Assembly (NCBI GenBank): GCA_964461265.1 | Contig: CAYWTS010000003.1 | Span: forward strand, 62,001-126,000 | From: CAYWTS01 sp964461265 | Lineage (GTDB): Bacteria; Bacteroidota; Ignavibacteria; Tepidaquicellales; OLB5 | Reading direction: 5' to 3' | Length of the DNA: 64,000 nt | Shown here: positions 1 to 8,913 of the stretch, piece after piece | Position numbering within the stretch: the first letter of the stretch is position 1 | Layout: the number at the start of each line of letters is the position of its first letter | Position numbers and translations under genes: made by a program | Notes under the pieces: generated by a model | The model's input: only the letters and a program-made list of their open reading frames with translations | Databases searched by the model: none | What the model was told of the DNA's origin: nothing

Positions 1-2
1 TG

Positions 3-2408
3 ACAGGTTTATCACAACAACAAGTTGCTGAACGTATCCGGCAGGGATTAACTAACCAATCCTACACAAAATCATCGAAGACAATCGGTGAAATCTTTAT
101 TGAGAATCTATTCTCTGTTTTTAATATTATTATATTTTCAATAATTATCTTTTTACTGATTTTCTACACACGGTTAAATGATGAAAGATTGCTGCTTGAT
201 TCACTCGGTGTGTTCACAATTGCTTTTATAAATACTTTTATTGCTATATACCAGGAAATCAAAGCCAAGCGTGCACTAGATAAAGTCAGCCTTTTACTTA
301 AGAAAGAATCAATAGTCATTCGTGAAGGAACGGAGAAGGCAATAGACCAAGCCGATATTGTTCTAAATGATGTAATAAAGATAGAGCGTGGTGATCAGAT
401 TGTAGTAGATGGCAGGGTTTTAAAATCGAATCACCTTGAAATAGATGAATCACTGCTCACAGGTGAATCAGAACCTGCAGAGAAAAAAGAAGATGATACA
501 CTGCTATCGGGCAGTTTTTGTGTATCGGGCAGCGGTTACTATGAGGCATTGAAAATCGGTGATCAATGTTATGCGTCGGGCGTAACAAGGCTGGCAAAGA
601 AATACCAGATGAAAATATCACCTTTGCTGAAACGCCTTAACTTAATAGTAAAAGCATTATTTATATCCGCTGTAATATTAATTATACTGCAGCTAATTAT
701 CCGAGGCGGCAGTTTCGAGAGTGCCGATTTCATTAGGAAAATTTCCACAATATTGATATCGCTTGTACCCCAGGGTCTTGTACTGATGGCTTCGGTAACT
801 TTTGCACTTGGTGTTTACCGTATCAGTAAAACGGGGGCAATAGTCCAGAAGCTGAACGCAATAGAATCATTTTCTAATGTTCAGGTTGTTTGCACCGATA
901 AAACAGGTACTCTGACGCAAAATAAATTATCGGTAAATCAGGTTAATATTGTTAATTTGTCTTACACACATGAACAGGTTGAAAAACTGCTCGGCACTTA
1001 CGCTATATTTTCAACCGATAAGAACGCTACTTTAAGAACACTTGAAAAATATGGAGGAGATCCTTCAGCAAAGGTAAACGATGAAATGCCTTTCAGTTCT
1101 GAAAAAAAGATGAGCCTGCTACAGCTTGAATTCAATAATGAAAATATGAAAATGGTTATGGGAGGATATGATATTCTGGTTGATAAATGTAAAAACAGGG
1201 ACAAATTAACAGCATTATTCAATGAAAGAATTTTAAAAGTTTACAGAAATCTTCTGTTCGGGAAAGAAGTATCAGGTAAATCGATTAGCGAAATAAAAGA
1301 AAATCCCGAAAATGTTATCATTGAACCGATATGTATTATATCTATTACCGATGAAGTCAGGCACGATATAATGGACGCAATAAACCTGTTTAATAAGAAC
1401 AATGTGGAAATAAAAATTCTATCCGGTGATTCAGCAGCTTCCGTACAGGCAGTAGCAAAAGAAATCGGGTGGAATATTAAGGATGACGAACTTATATCCG
1501 GAGACGAAATTGATAATATCGGTGACAAAGATTTCCCCGAAACAGTAAAGAAAAAGAAAATATTTGCCCGCCTTATACCCGAACATAAGCTAAGAATTAT
1601 AAAAACATTCAAGAAAGAGAAAATTTACACAGCAATGATTGGAGACGGTGTAAATGATTTGCCGGCTATAAAAGAGAGCAATATGGGTATCGCAATGGAG
1701 GAAGGTAGTAAGATTACGAAGGAAGTTGCTGACATCGTATTACTAAAAAACAAATTCTCACTGTTACCGCACATTTTCGATGAAGGTAATAAAATAGTAA
1801 ACACGGTGGCATCGGTAGCAAAGCTTTTTCTTACTAAAAATTTTATGGTGATTTACCTCACTTTATCATCAATAATATTATTACTCGATTTTCCGCTCAC
1901 TCCAAGAAGGGTTTCACTAATAAATATTTTTGCAATCGGGCTGCCGTCATTTATTATTGCTCTGAAAAATTCAAATACCAGCAAGCATAAATATTTTATG
2001 AAGGATTTATTTTCCTTTGTGACAATATCAGGGTTTGTGATTGTTACTGCGGGTTATACAGGTTTGCATTATGCATCAGCCTTTCCGGATGTGACACACG
2101 AAGACCTGCAAATGGTTATGATGAGCATTATGATTGTTACAACTACTGCAAACTTTTTATGCGTTGCTTTGCATAAAGGTGAAAGACAGGTAAAGCTATA
2201 CAGTATTTATGCTTTGTGCCTTGTCGGACTATTCATATTCCTGACAGCTGTGAACATTGATTTTATACCGCTAAATCTTATTAAAACATTTTACGAAATA
2301 AGTTATCTCGGCAAACAATACTGGGGTTTAATCGGAATGATTAGTTTTTTAAGTTCAGGTGTATTGTTCGTTTTGCAATATATAAGAGGTAAAGTAACAA
2401 GTGCATGA
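3..2408 (+). CDS. P-type cation-transporting ATPase (CtpE-like), 5' partial
   Basis: Membrane pump that couples ATP hydrolysis to cation transport. The reading frame is open to the left edge, so the gene starts outside the window; an in-frame TTG at 189 is internal. The first visible residues (TGLSQQQVAERIRQGLTN) match the N-terminal cation-ATPase domain. In order: two N-terminal membrane segments, actuator domain with LLTGESEP (about 450-480), membrane pair with PQGLV, phosphorylation motif DKTGTLTQ (about 897), nucleotide domain, hinge MIGDGVND (about 1635-1658), then about six C-terminal membrane segments. The short nucleotide domain and the N-terminus resemble mycobacterial CtpE-type (Mg/Ca) pumps rather than heavy-metal pumps; no N-terminal metal-binding domain or CPC motif is visible. 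Ion specificity is not decidable from sequence alone. Confidence 0.92.
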   Translation, partial: TGLSQQQVAERIRQGLTNQSYTKSSKTIGEIFIENLFSVFNIIIFSIIIFLLIFYTRLNDERLLLDSLGVFTIAFINTFIAIYQEIKAKRALDKVSLLLKKESIVIREGTEKAIDQADIVLNDVIKIERGDQIVVDGRVLKSNHLEIDESLLTGESEPAEKKEDDTLLSGSFCVSGSGYYEALKIGDQCYASGVTRLAKKYQMKISPLLKRLNLIVKALFISAVILIILQLIIRGGSFESADFIRKISTILISLVPQGLVLMASVTFALGVYRISKTGAIVQKLNAIESFSNVQVVCTDKTGTLTQNKLSVNQVNIVNLSYTHEQVEKLLGTYAIFSTDKNATLRTLEKYGGDPSAKVNDEMPFSSEKKMSLLQLEFNNENMKMVMGGYDILVDKCKNRDKLTALFNERILKVYRNLLFGKEVSGKSISEIKENPENVIIEPICIISITDEVRHDIMDAINLFNKNNVEIKILSGDSAASVQAVAKEIGWNIKDDELISGDEIDNIGDKDFPETVKKKKIFARLIPEHKLRIIKTFKKEKIYTAMIGDGVNDLPAIKESNMGIAMEEGSKITKEVADIVLLKNKFSLLPHIFDEGNKIVNTVASVAKLFLTKNFMVIYLTLSSIILLLDFPLTPRRVSLINIFAIGLPSFIIALKNSNTSKHKYFMKDLFSFVTISGFVIVTAGYTGLHYASAFPDVTHEDLQMVMMSIMIVTTTANFLCVALHKGERQVKLYSIYALCLVGLFIFLTAVNIDFIPLNLIKTFYEISYLGKQYWGLIGMISFLSSGVLFVLQYIRGKVTSA

Positions 2409-2550
2409 CGACTTCAGGATATTAATCTGAACAGGTATTATGCATGCCTGTATCATGCAGTCACCTTTTATAATATTAACAACTTCGAAATGCAGCTCAA
2501 TATATCACTGCCCTTATCACAGTAGATTCCCGCTTTAAGGAAATAGGCTG

Positions 2551-3177
2551 TCATTCCGAACGGAACTCGGTATCTACAATAGTCAGTTCACCGGGATAGG
2601 TAATTGGGCCAAGGAACGTATCTATTGTAGGAGTTGCCTTAAGCTTAATTCTTGCAGCAGAACCCGATACACCACCGAGTGCAAAAGCCAGGTTAACAAG
2701 ACTCTCGTAACCCTGCTCTTTCAAAAATTTCATTAAATCAAGTGACATTGCTATAGGGATTTTTGTTTCCTGTCCTACACCCGGCACTTCTATGGAATTG
2801 GGTATATTGCCGTTAATTGTTTCCTTATCATCTAAAAACAACCTCCAGGCAAGTGACTTAATAATAGCTGTTGTGTTTTTGGTTCCGCCGGTCCCGTCGT
2901 TTGGATTTTTTGCCAGAACATTTAAAGTAAACGAAACAGGAAGTTCTCCCCTGCCAAATGCCGCAATTATTTTAGCTCCATCGGTAATATTAAGCTGGCT
3001 GATACCGCTGGCTGAACTAAGCTTCACTCCAGCAAGATGGAAGTTATCTACCGTACCTAATTTAAATTTTAACCTTTGAATGTTTACGATTGTATCATAA
3101 ACTGCAGTGCATTTGAGATTGATAATGGCAAAAATTATTGCCAGCAGAAATAATGAGTAAATTTTTATTTTGTGCAT
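2551..3177 (-). CDS. LEA type 2-like envelope protein, probable lipoprotein
   Basis: The frame is open to 3264, but the internal ATG at 3177 (MHKIKIYSLFLLAIIF) gives a proper hydrophobic signal segment followed by INLKC, an atypical lipobox, so this start is preferred. The mature part has the look of an LEA14/WHy-type beta-sandwich: FTLNVLAKNPNDGTGGTKN, then 'LAWRLFLDD' and a polar 'NSIEVPGVGQETKIPIAMSLD' stretch, as in bacterial LEA_2 proteins. Two barrel-type proteins on the same strand lie just upstream (3285-4019 and 4028-4591) and may be cotranscribed with it. Function unknown; family assignment is by pattern recognition only. Confidence 0.65.
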   Translation of the reverse strand: MHKIKIYSLFLLAIIFAIINLKCTAVYDTIVNIQRLKFKLGTVDNFHLAGVKLSSASGISQLNITDGAKIIAAFGRGELPVSFTLNVLAKNPNDGTGGTKNTTAIIKSLAWRLFLDDKETINGNIPNSIEVPGVGQETKIPIAMSLDLMKFLKEQGYESLVNLAFALGGVSGSAARIKLKATPTIDTFLGPITYPGELTIVDTEFRSE

Positions 3178-3284
3178 AGTATTATTTCTTGTATAGTTTG
3201 TAATCACAGGGCATGCTGCATTGACAAATTTACGGATTGCCCGGTGGTAAGTCTCTACATACAAAAAATGTTCAGATAATAATT

Positions 3285-4019
3285 TTAAAATCCAAATAAA
3301 ATTGCTGCCTGTACCTGTATAGTAGCGATGCTTCGGTCATTTCCTATTGGGTGTTTGCTGTCACCTGCCTTATAATTCGGATCTTTTGAATCGTTAAGGT
3401 TTGTGTAAGCGTCAATTCTGTTGGGATTACTTGTTATTACATAATCTTTTCCGAACAAATTAATAAGATTATATCGAAGCGAAAGATCGAGCCTTGTAAT
3501 CCCCATTAAAAAAATATCCGCACCGAGTATAAAACCGAGTCCTGTTCTTGATGCCGACTGTATGCTGTTAGAGTTCGAGTTAACGTTTGGGGTTCCTATA
3601 AATCTAAATGAACCGCTAATAGAAGAAAATAACAATTCTATGCCAATATAAGGCTTTACGGGGCTTTTGGGAATACCCATCTGGAATTCAGTACCAAATC
3701 CTATAATTAGCAGATTATTTTTAATTTCGACTGTTGAACCAGAAACCTTTTTATCGGCTGTCCCGCTATTATCGAGTGCAGAATAACTAAATGTAAGCCG
3801 ACCGTTTATCGGACCTATTGTAACTTTACCAAGTACACCGTAGCAAATACCTGTTCTCAGACCGTATTTTGTACCATCGTAAAAATCGGATGCATCACCG
3901 GTATAATCAATTGTTGGTGTGGAAATTCCAAATAAAGGACCTATTGTAATCCCGATTTGTGAATACAAATCAACCGAAACGAACAATAATATAAATAATA
4001 TGATATAAGCCCGCTTCAA
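3285..4019 (-). CDS. Outer-membrane beta-barrel-like protein
   Basis: 244 residues. A cleavable signal peptide is evident (MKRAYIILFILLFVSVDLYS followed by QIG). The rest is made of alternating, glycine- and aromatic-rich strands (for example RLTFSYSALDNS, PVKPYIGIELLFSS, LDLSLRYNLINLFG) and ends in a terminal phenylalanine (AAILFGF), all typical of small 8- to 12-stranded outer-membrane barrels. It is followed by the LEA-like gene and preceded by a second barrel gene with an 8-bp gap, suggesting an operon 4570 to 2551. No specific family recognised. Confidence 0.7.
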   Translation of the reverse strand: MKRAYIILFILLFVSVDLYSQIGITIGPLFGISTPTIDYTGDASDFYDGTKYGLRTGICYGVLGKVTIGPINGRLTFSYSALDNSGTADKKVSGSTVEIKNNLLIIGFGTEFQMGIPKSPVKPYIGIELLFSSISGSFRFIGTPNVNSNSNSIQSASRTGLGFILGADIFLMGITRLDLSLRYNLINLFGKDYVITSNPNRIDAYTNLNDSKDPNYKAGDSKHPIGNDRSIATIQVQAAILFGF

Positions 4020-4027
4020 GATTAAAA

Positions 4028-4570
4028 TTAATTGAGTTTATAATCTACACCAAGCTCAATTGTTGAAAAGTCAAGATTACCAAGTCCCAGTCTTACTGTT
4101 CCGGCTAATTTAGGTGTAAAGAAAAACCTGAATCCTCCCTGTCCCCAAAGTATCAATCCGTTTTTGTATTCTGTTGGTTTGCCTATAACAGAGTTCTTAT
4201 CAAACGCTGTGTATTTCGTAGTAGCATTATTAAAACCTATAACAAGTCCTATGTAGGGTGAGAATTTTCCATTTGCGATTCGGTTGAAGTTATAATTTAT
4301 TTGCCCCGCTGCAACATAATTTGTTATTTCCTGCTTAAAATCTTTAGAATCTTCGGTATATCTCCAGTATCTGAAAATGCCTCCAATACCGAAAAGACCG
4401 ATATTATCCTGCGGAAGCCCGTATTCGTAATTAACTCCAAGTATGGGTGTGGAACCCTTAACCCAAAAACCGATTGAGCCCCCAATATAATGACCACCGT
4501 TTTTAAACTGTGCAGATATCTGAAGCGGAATTAAAAAGATGATTACAAAAACAAACCTGTATATTCTCAT
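4028..4570 (-). CDS. Small outer-membrane beta-barrel protein
   Basis: The frame is open to 4591, but the ATG at 4570 (MRIYRFVFVIIFLIPLQISA, then QFKNGG) places the signal peptide at the N-terminus and is the likelier start. The mature protein (about 160 residues) has the OmpA/OmpW-like barrel pattern: GGHYIGGSIGFWVKG, FGIGGIFRYWRY, KFSPYIGLVIGFNNATT, FRFFFTPKLAGTVRLGLG, ending GVDYKLN. It is first in the three-gene minus-strand cluster. Function unknown. Confidence 0.65.
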   Translation of the reverse strand: MRIYRFVFVIIFLIPLQISAQFKNGGHYIGGSIGFWVKGSTPILGVNYEYGLPQDNIGLFGIGGIFRYWRYTEDSKDFKQEITNYVAAGQINYNFNRIANGKFSPYIGLVIGFNNATTKYTAFDKNSVIGKPTEYKNGLILWGQGGFRFFFTPKLAGTVRLGLGNLDFSTIELGVDYKLN

Positions 4571-4671
4571 TTTTTGTTTTATTTCTATCAAATATACTTT
4601 TAGATGTGTGATTATTCAATCAATTACTGCATTATTTTTTCAGTTACAATCAGAGAATTATTTTTGTCCTG

Positions 4672-4991
4672 ATGTTCGATAAATTTAAAAAATATTACTT
4701 CCGGTTTCAAGAAAAAACTTATGGTTTACAGGCTTGCATTAAAACTCAAACAAACACCTCTTGTTTCAAAAACACTCTTAGGGTTAGCATTCGGATATTT
4801 ACTGCTGCCTTTCTACCTTATACCGGATTTTATTCCTGTTATCAGCCACTTAGACGATTTGGTAATCATTCCATTACTGGTTTATTTTGCTTTATAAGTT
4901 CATACCACATGAACTTATTGTAGAATGCAGAAAAATGATTAAAACCATTGAAAATACTTCATTAAACACATTGTTAATTAATGATTCATAA
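4672..4991 (+). pseudogene. DUF1232 (YkvA-like) membrane protein, two frameshifts
   Basis: Three reading frames together encode one DUF1232 protein. Frame 1 begins at ATG 4672 (MFDKFKKYYFRFQEK). After an A6 run near 4713-4718 the match moves to the frame of ATG 4721, which holds the hallmark core LLLPFYLIPDFIPVISHLDD and LVIIPLLVYFAL before a TAA at 4895-4897. The next frame continues KFIPHELIVECRKMIKTIE and stops at 4989-4991. Each junction needs removal of one base. The 58-codon piece 4721-4897 is the longest part that could be translated unaided. Either a recent pseudogene or two indel errors in a draft assembly. Confidence 0.7.
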
Positions 4992-5070
4992 TATTACTGA
5001 ATTATTTAATGAAATAATGGAACCAGTGCGTATAAATTTGTGTTATACCATATAATGTTTGAACACATAA

Positions 5071-5538
5071 ATGGGAAAAGCTTTAAATAACTGGTTAAAA
5101 CTTACTAAAAAAATAGATATAAGAGAAGAAAGTCTGCTTAATATAAGAGTTGCAGCGCATTTTCTGGGTAATGCAATAGAAAAAGTTACCGGAAAATTCG
5201 GGATTACCGAATCACAGTACAATGTACTGAGAATACTGATGGGAGTTTATCCTGACGGACACCCCCGCTGCGAGATAATATCACGAATGATTGAAAGAGC
5301 ACCGGATATAACCCGACACATCGACAGGCTGGAAAAATCAGGTTTGGTAAAAAGAGACCGCAACGGCGAAGACCGGAGAATGTCTATGACCAAAATTACC
5401 GTGAAAGGCATTAAACTGATTCGGAAAATTAGACCTGAAATAGACGCTTTTATCAATGAATATTCAGGTAAACTGACAAAGGATGAATGCAAAATTTTAT
5501 CTGAACTTCTGGAAAAATTATACGAAGATAAAATTTAA
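5071..5538 (+). CDS. MarR-family transcriptional regulator
   Basis: 155 residues, normal MarR length. The winged helix-turn-helix spans about residues 45-115: ESQYNVLRILMGVYPDG, then recognition region DITRHIDRLEKSGLVKR and the wing 'DRNGEDRRMSMTKITVKG' with the family-typical D-R-R. N- and C-terminal helices would form the dimer interface. It heads a same-strand run with pirin, PIG-L deacetylase and DoxX genes, so it probably senses an electrophile, phenolic or oxidant and controls that operon. The inducer cannot be read from the sequence. Confidence 0.9.
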   Translation: MGKALNNWLKLTKKIDIREESLLNIRVAAHFLGNAIEKVTGKFGITESQYNVLRILMGVYPDGHPRCEIISRMIERAPDITRHIDRLEKSGLVKRDRNGEDRRMSMTKITVKGIKLIRKIRPEIDAFINEYSGKLTKDECKILSELLEKLYEDKI

Positions 5539-5595
5539 TAATATACTGACTGTAGATAAGAATTAACATACTTATTAACTAGAGGAAGCAATTAA

Positions 5596-6306
5596 ATGAA
5601 AATAATTTTTCACAAATCAACTGCACGCGGTTATGCTGACCATGGCTGGCTACAGACATATCATACATTCAGCTTTGCTGGATATCATGATCCAGAACGT
5701 ATAAGATTCGGATTATTAAGGGTGCTTAACGATGATACTGTTCAGCCGGGAATGGGTTTCGGGATGCATCCGCACGATAATATGGAAATTGTTACCATAC
5801 CGCTGCAGGGTTCACTTGCACATAGAGACTCAATGGGCAATGAAGAGGTTATCCATGCCGGTGAAGTGCAGGTTATGTCAGCCGGAACCGGATTATACCA
5901 CTCAGAATACAATGCTTCGCAAAAAGATCATGTAAGCCTGCTTCAAATATGGGTTTTTCCTAAAGTACGTGATGTGAAACCGCGATATGCCCAGAAATTG
6001 TTTGATATCAGGGATAGAATTAATAAGTTTCAAACAGTAGTTTCACCTGATAAAACTGAGGGAAAGCTATGGCTAAACCAGGATGTTTACTTTTCACTTG
6101 GAAATTTCACAAAAAATCAAAAAGTAAATTATAAAATCAAACATCCCGGTAACGGTGCTTATATATTTGTTATAGAAGGCAGTGTAATAATTAACGGAGA
6201 AAAATTAAACAGAAGAGATGGTTTAGGTTTAGAAGAGGCTGATAAATTTGAAATCGAAGTAAAAGATAATTCAGAAATATTAATTATAGATGTTCCAATG
6301 AATTAA
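5596..6306 (+). CDS. Pirin family protein (YhhW-like)
   Basis: Bicupin protein of 236 residues, the usual length of bacterial pirins. The N-terminal cupin has the pirin signature: HTFSFAGYHDPERIRFGLLRVLNDD, metal ligands in GMHPHDNMEIVTIPLQG and 'GTGLYHSEYN' (two His, one His, one Glu). Bacterial pirins of this group can act as quercetin-type dioxygenases or redox-sensing regulators; which applies here is not known. A purine-rich AGAGGAAG lies about 8 bases before the ATG. It is 57 bases after the MarR gene and 26 before the PIG-L gene. Confidence 0.92.
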   Translation: MKIIFHKSTARGYADHGWLQTYHTFSFAGYHDPERIRFGLLRVLNDDTVQPGMGFGMHPHDNMEIVTIPLQGSLAHRDSMGNEEVIHAGEVQVMSAGTGLYHSEYNASQKDHVSLLQIWVFPKVRDVKPRYAQKLFDIRDRINKFQTVVSPDKTEGKLWLNQDVYFSLGNFTKNQKVNYKIKHPGNGAYIFVIEGSVIINGEKLNRRDGLGLEEADKFEIEVKDNSEILIIDVPMN

Positions 6307-6332
6307 AACATCTAAATTTATCTTAAATAAAT

Positions 6333-7037
6333 ATGAAAATACTATACATATTCCCCCATCCTGATGATGAAAGCTTCGGTCCGGCAGGTGCAATGTTCAA
6401 TCAACGCAAACACGGACATGAAGTTTATCTGCTAACCTTAACAAAAGGCGGTGCAACAAAACAACGCTATAAATTCGGTTATTCAATCGAACAAATGGAT
6501 GAGGTACGCTACAGGGAAATGCTTGATGTTGAAAAAGTTCTGAACTTATCGGGAATGACTGTTCTTGACATGCCTGACAGCGGATTGAAGGAATTAGACC
6601 CGCGTATCATTGAAGAGGCTGTACGAAAAGAAATAGAAAAAGTTCAGCCAAATGTGGTTGTAACATACGCAGTTCACGGTATAAGCGGGTTTCACGACCA
6701 TCTTATTTCTCACGCCACAGTGAAAAGAGTTTATTGTGAACTCAATGAAAACTCACACTATCTGAAACGCCTTGCTTTTTATACCATCAGTGAAGAAGAT
6801 GCTAAAAAAGTTACATATTTTCATCTTAATGGCTCGAAAGACGAGGAAATTGACTGCACAGTATTGATTGATGATGAAGATATTCAGAAAATGAGCTATG
6901 CTCTGGATTGTTATAAATCGTATGAAGATACAATAGAGAACTCCGGTATAAAAAAATTGTATACAAATAAAACATATTTCGAAATTTTCAAAGAATCACA
7001 TAATCCAAAACTAAACGATTTATTCGATAAACTTTAA
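6333..7037 (+). CDS. PIG-L (LmbE-like) family deacetylase
   Basis: 234 residues. The zinc-binding motif of the family is at the N-terminus (FPHPDDESFGPAGAM, residues 7-21) and the third ligand is probably in GISGFHDHLISH (about residues 110-122). Relatives deacetylate N-acetylglucosaminyl groups, including BshB/MshB enzymes of low-molecular-weight thiol biosynthesis and mycothiol-conjugate amidases. Neighbouring MarR, pirin and DoxX genes fit a redox or electrophile-detoxification role, which is inference. Substrate unknown. Confidence 0.9.
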   Translation: MKILYIFPHPDDESFGPAGAMFNQRKHGHEVYLLTLTKGGATKQRYKFGYSIEQMDEVRYREMLDVEKVLNLSGMTVLDMPDSGLKELDPRIIEEAVRKEIEKVQPNVVVTYAVHGISGFHDHLISHATVKRVYCELNENSHYLKRLAFYTISEEDAKKVTYFHLNGSKDEEIDCTVLIDDEDIQKMSYALDCYKSYEDTIENSGIKKLYTNKTYFEIFKESHNPKLNDLFDKL

Positions 7038-7072
7038 CATTAAAATTATTAACAAAAAGGAGAATTAAAAAA

Positions 7073-7453
7073 ATGGAAAAAATTCTTAATATTACAGGAA
7101 AAGCTTTATTCTCGATTCCCTTTCTTGCTTTCGGTGTCCGGCATTTTATGCATGCGTCTGCAATGGCGGGAATGGTACCCCTGCCAGGAGGTATTTTCTG
7201 GATATATATAACCGGTGCAGCACAGCTGCTGTTTGTAATAAGTATGTGGAGCGGAAAGTACGTAAAGCTATCAGGTATTCTGCTCGCACTTATGCTGCTT
7301 ATATTTGCTTTAAGTATACACCTTCCTGGCTCACTTAAGCCTGAAACAGTTATGTACTCTATAGTAAGTCTGTATAAAGATTTAGGACTTGCGGGCGGTG
7401 CATTGATACTTGCTGCATATTATACCAGCAAGAAAGAAAAAGAAGCAGTTTAA
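7073..7453 (+). CDS. DoxX family membrane protein
   Basis: 126 residues with four hydrophobic segments (about 10-28, 43-62, 66-85, 98-116) and the DoxX-like start ALFSIPFLAFGVRHF. A good ribosome site AAAAGGAGAA sits 9 bases before the ATG. Members often associate with redox or thiol-stress genes (in mycobacteria DoxX joins SodA and SseA). It is last in the MarR-pirin-PIG-L cluster and is followed by a terminator hairpin at 7479. Confidence 0.85.
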   Translation: MEKILNITGKALFSIPFLAFGVRHFMHASAMAGMVPLPGGIFWIYITGAAQLLFVISMWSGKYVKLSGILLALMLLIFALSIHLPGSLKPETVMYSIVSLYKDLGLAGGALILAAYYTSKKEKEAV

Positions 7454-7478
7454 TTAAGTTAAGATAAGGGAAGGTAAT

Positions 7479-7514
7479 AACCTGGCAGGTAACTATATCT
7501 GTCAGGTTTTAATA
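7479..7514 (+). terminator. Intrinsic terminator after the DoxX gene
   Basis: A 10-bp stem with one G-U pair (AACCTGGCAG / CTGTCAGGTT), a 10-base loop, then a T-rich tail. It closes the MarR-pirin-PIG-L-DoxX transcription unit. Confidence 0.75.
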
Positions 7515-7556
7515 TTTTGTAATGAGTTATGAAGAAATATTCACTAACTTCGTAAT

Positions 7557-8630
7557 ATGAATATAACTATTAGTATTACTTTGTGTTATTATTTTATAAT
7601 GGCAGGAGTATTTTTACCGGCAGCAAATTCGTACTCGCAAATAAAAGTCCTTCCTCCCGAATCGGGAATTTACCACACAGCTTTTTCGGGATTGTATTCC
7701 AAAGGCAGCAAGATTGTTTCAATTGATGAAGTCACTAAATTCGAAACACTCGTGAACAAAAAGATTGTCTGGCTGAATTTTAATGATAACTGGTTCGATG
7801 GAATTAAATTCCCTTTAGAATCTGTCAAGAACATTTATTCTCAAGGTGTGATACCTTCTATCAGAATCATGCCTTGGTCAAAATATGATAAAGAAGACCA
7901 GACATATTCCCTTGATAAAATTATCAGCGGAAAATTCGATAAAGAACTCACACTCTGGGCAAATGACGCTGCATCTTGCGGAATTCCCTTATTAATAGAT
8001 ATAGCCCCCGAACCGAACGGTGACTGGTTCCCCTGGAGCGGTGTGTTCAATGGCAAGGGTGAAAAAGATAAATACGGTTCAAAAGATGTTCCTGACGGAC
8101 CCGAGAAATTCAAAGATGTATATAAACATATTGTAAATATTTTCAAAGATGCCGGCTGTGAAAATATAACTTATGTTTTCCATATTAACTCTGTTTCAGC
8201 ACCTGATGAGAATTGGAACAAAATAATTAATTACTATCCGGGTGATGATTATGTAGACTGGATTGGTATTAACATATATGGTCCGCAAATGTGGGGTGAT
8301 AAGTATACAAGGTTTATCGATATACTCGATCCGGTTTATCCTGAGCTCTGTTCACTCTCTTCCGAAAAGCCAATTGCAATTCTTGAGTTTGGCGTAGCCG
8401 ATTACCTGCCCAATGTTAATAAAGCAATTTGGCTGCAAAGTGCATTATATACGGTTGCACTGCCCGAATACAACCGCATAAAAGCCATCGGCTGGTGGCA
8501 CTCAACATGGTTTAACAAAGACGGAACAATCTCAGCATTGCAGATTGATTCATCACCTCACGCACTAATTACATATAAAGAAGGCATAGCACAGAGTAAT
8601 TTTGTAAGCGAAGTAAGGCTATCCAAATAG
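7557..8630 (+). CDS. Glycoside hydrolase family 26-like secreted enzyme
   Basis: 357 residues. Hydrophobic N-terminus (about residues 4-26, ending ANSYSQ) serves as signal peptide. The rest reads as a clan-A TIM barrel of the GH26 (beta-mannanase/beta-glucanase) type: strand 'IPSIRIMPWSKYD', putative acid/base Glu152 in IAPEPNGDWFPWSG, 'DWIGINIYGPQMWG' after strand 6, and putative nucleophile Glu277 in AILEFGVADY, followed by 'IGWWHSTWF'. The 125-residue spacing of the two glutamates fits the clan. No C-terminal sorting domain. Likely acts on a polysaccharide at the cell surface or outside; the exact substrate is not inferable. Confidence 0.78.
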   Translation: MNITISITLCYYFIMAGVFLPAANSYSQIKVLPPESGIYHTAFSGLYSKGSKIVSIDEVTKFETLVNKKIVWLNFNDNWFDGIKFPLESVKNIYSQGVIPSIRIMPWSKYDKEDQTYSLDKIISGKFDKELTLWANDAASCGIPLLIDIAPEPNGDWFPWSGVFNGKGEKDKYGSKDVPDGPEKFKDVYKHIVNIFKDAGCENITYVFHINSVSAPDENWNKIINYYPGDDYVDWIGINIYGPQMWGDKYTRFIDILDPVYPELCSLSSEKPIAILEFGVADYLPNVNKAIWLQSALYTVALPEYNRIKAIGWWHSTWFNKDGTISALQIDSSPHALITYKEGIAQSNFVSEVRLSK

Positions 8631-8631
8631 C

Positions 8632-8803
8632 AATTAATAACTGAAGTTACGCAAAATGATAAATATGTCATTTCTTTTAGCTCCGTTAGGAGCGGAATAT
8701 TTATAGTAAACATTAATAATCAACAATTTAGCTCCGTAGGAGCGATATAATTTTGTAGATTCCCGCTTTCGCGGAATGGTTTGCGTAACTTCAGTTAATA
8801 ATT
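8632..8803. mobile_element. MITE-like palindromic element with 24-bp terminal inverted repeats
   Basis: The ends at 8632-8655 and 8780-8803 are inverted repeats of 24 bases with one mismatch; the core AACTGAAGTTACGCAAA is perfect. The 124-bp interior carries two copies of the AGCTCCGT(T)AGGAGCG hairpin repeat (about 8679-8694 and 8729-8744) and a TTCCCGCTTTCGCGGAA palindrome (8760-8776). There is no coding capacity, so any mobility would need a transposase elsewhere. It lies directly after the GH26-like gene stop codon. Confidence 0.65.
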
Positions 8804-8845
8804 AGTAATACATAAATAGTGAAACTTAAAACGTGAAAAAATTAA

Positions 8846-8884
8846 GGAACGGACTCCCGCCTGAGCCGGACAGGTAACCGTTCC
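8846..8884 (-). terminator. Hairpin after the FG-GAP gene, possible terminator
   Basis: 7-bp stem GGAACGG/CCGTTCC enclosing a GC-rich segment (CCGCCTGAGCCGGACAGG). On the minus strand the T-rich tail TTAATTTTTT follows, just past the stop codon of the minus-strand gene ending at 8914. The internal GC-rich stretch resembles the 42-bp element near 55508-55549. Confidence 0.45.
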
Positions 8885-8913
8885 CTGCATGAACAGATAA
8901 ACATTATATACCG

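Noticed and set aside
1241..1612. 123-codon minus-strand ORF opposite the P-type ATPase
   Set aside because: Antisense shadow of conserved ATPase motifs; no start context or signal.
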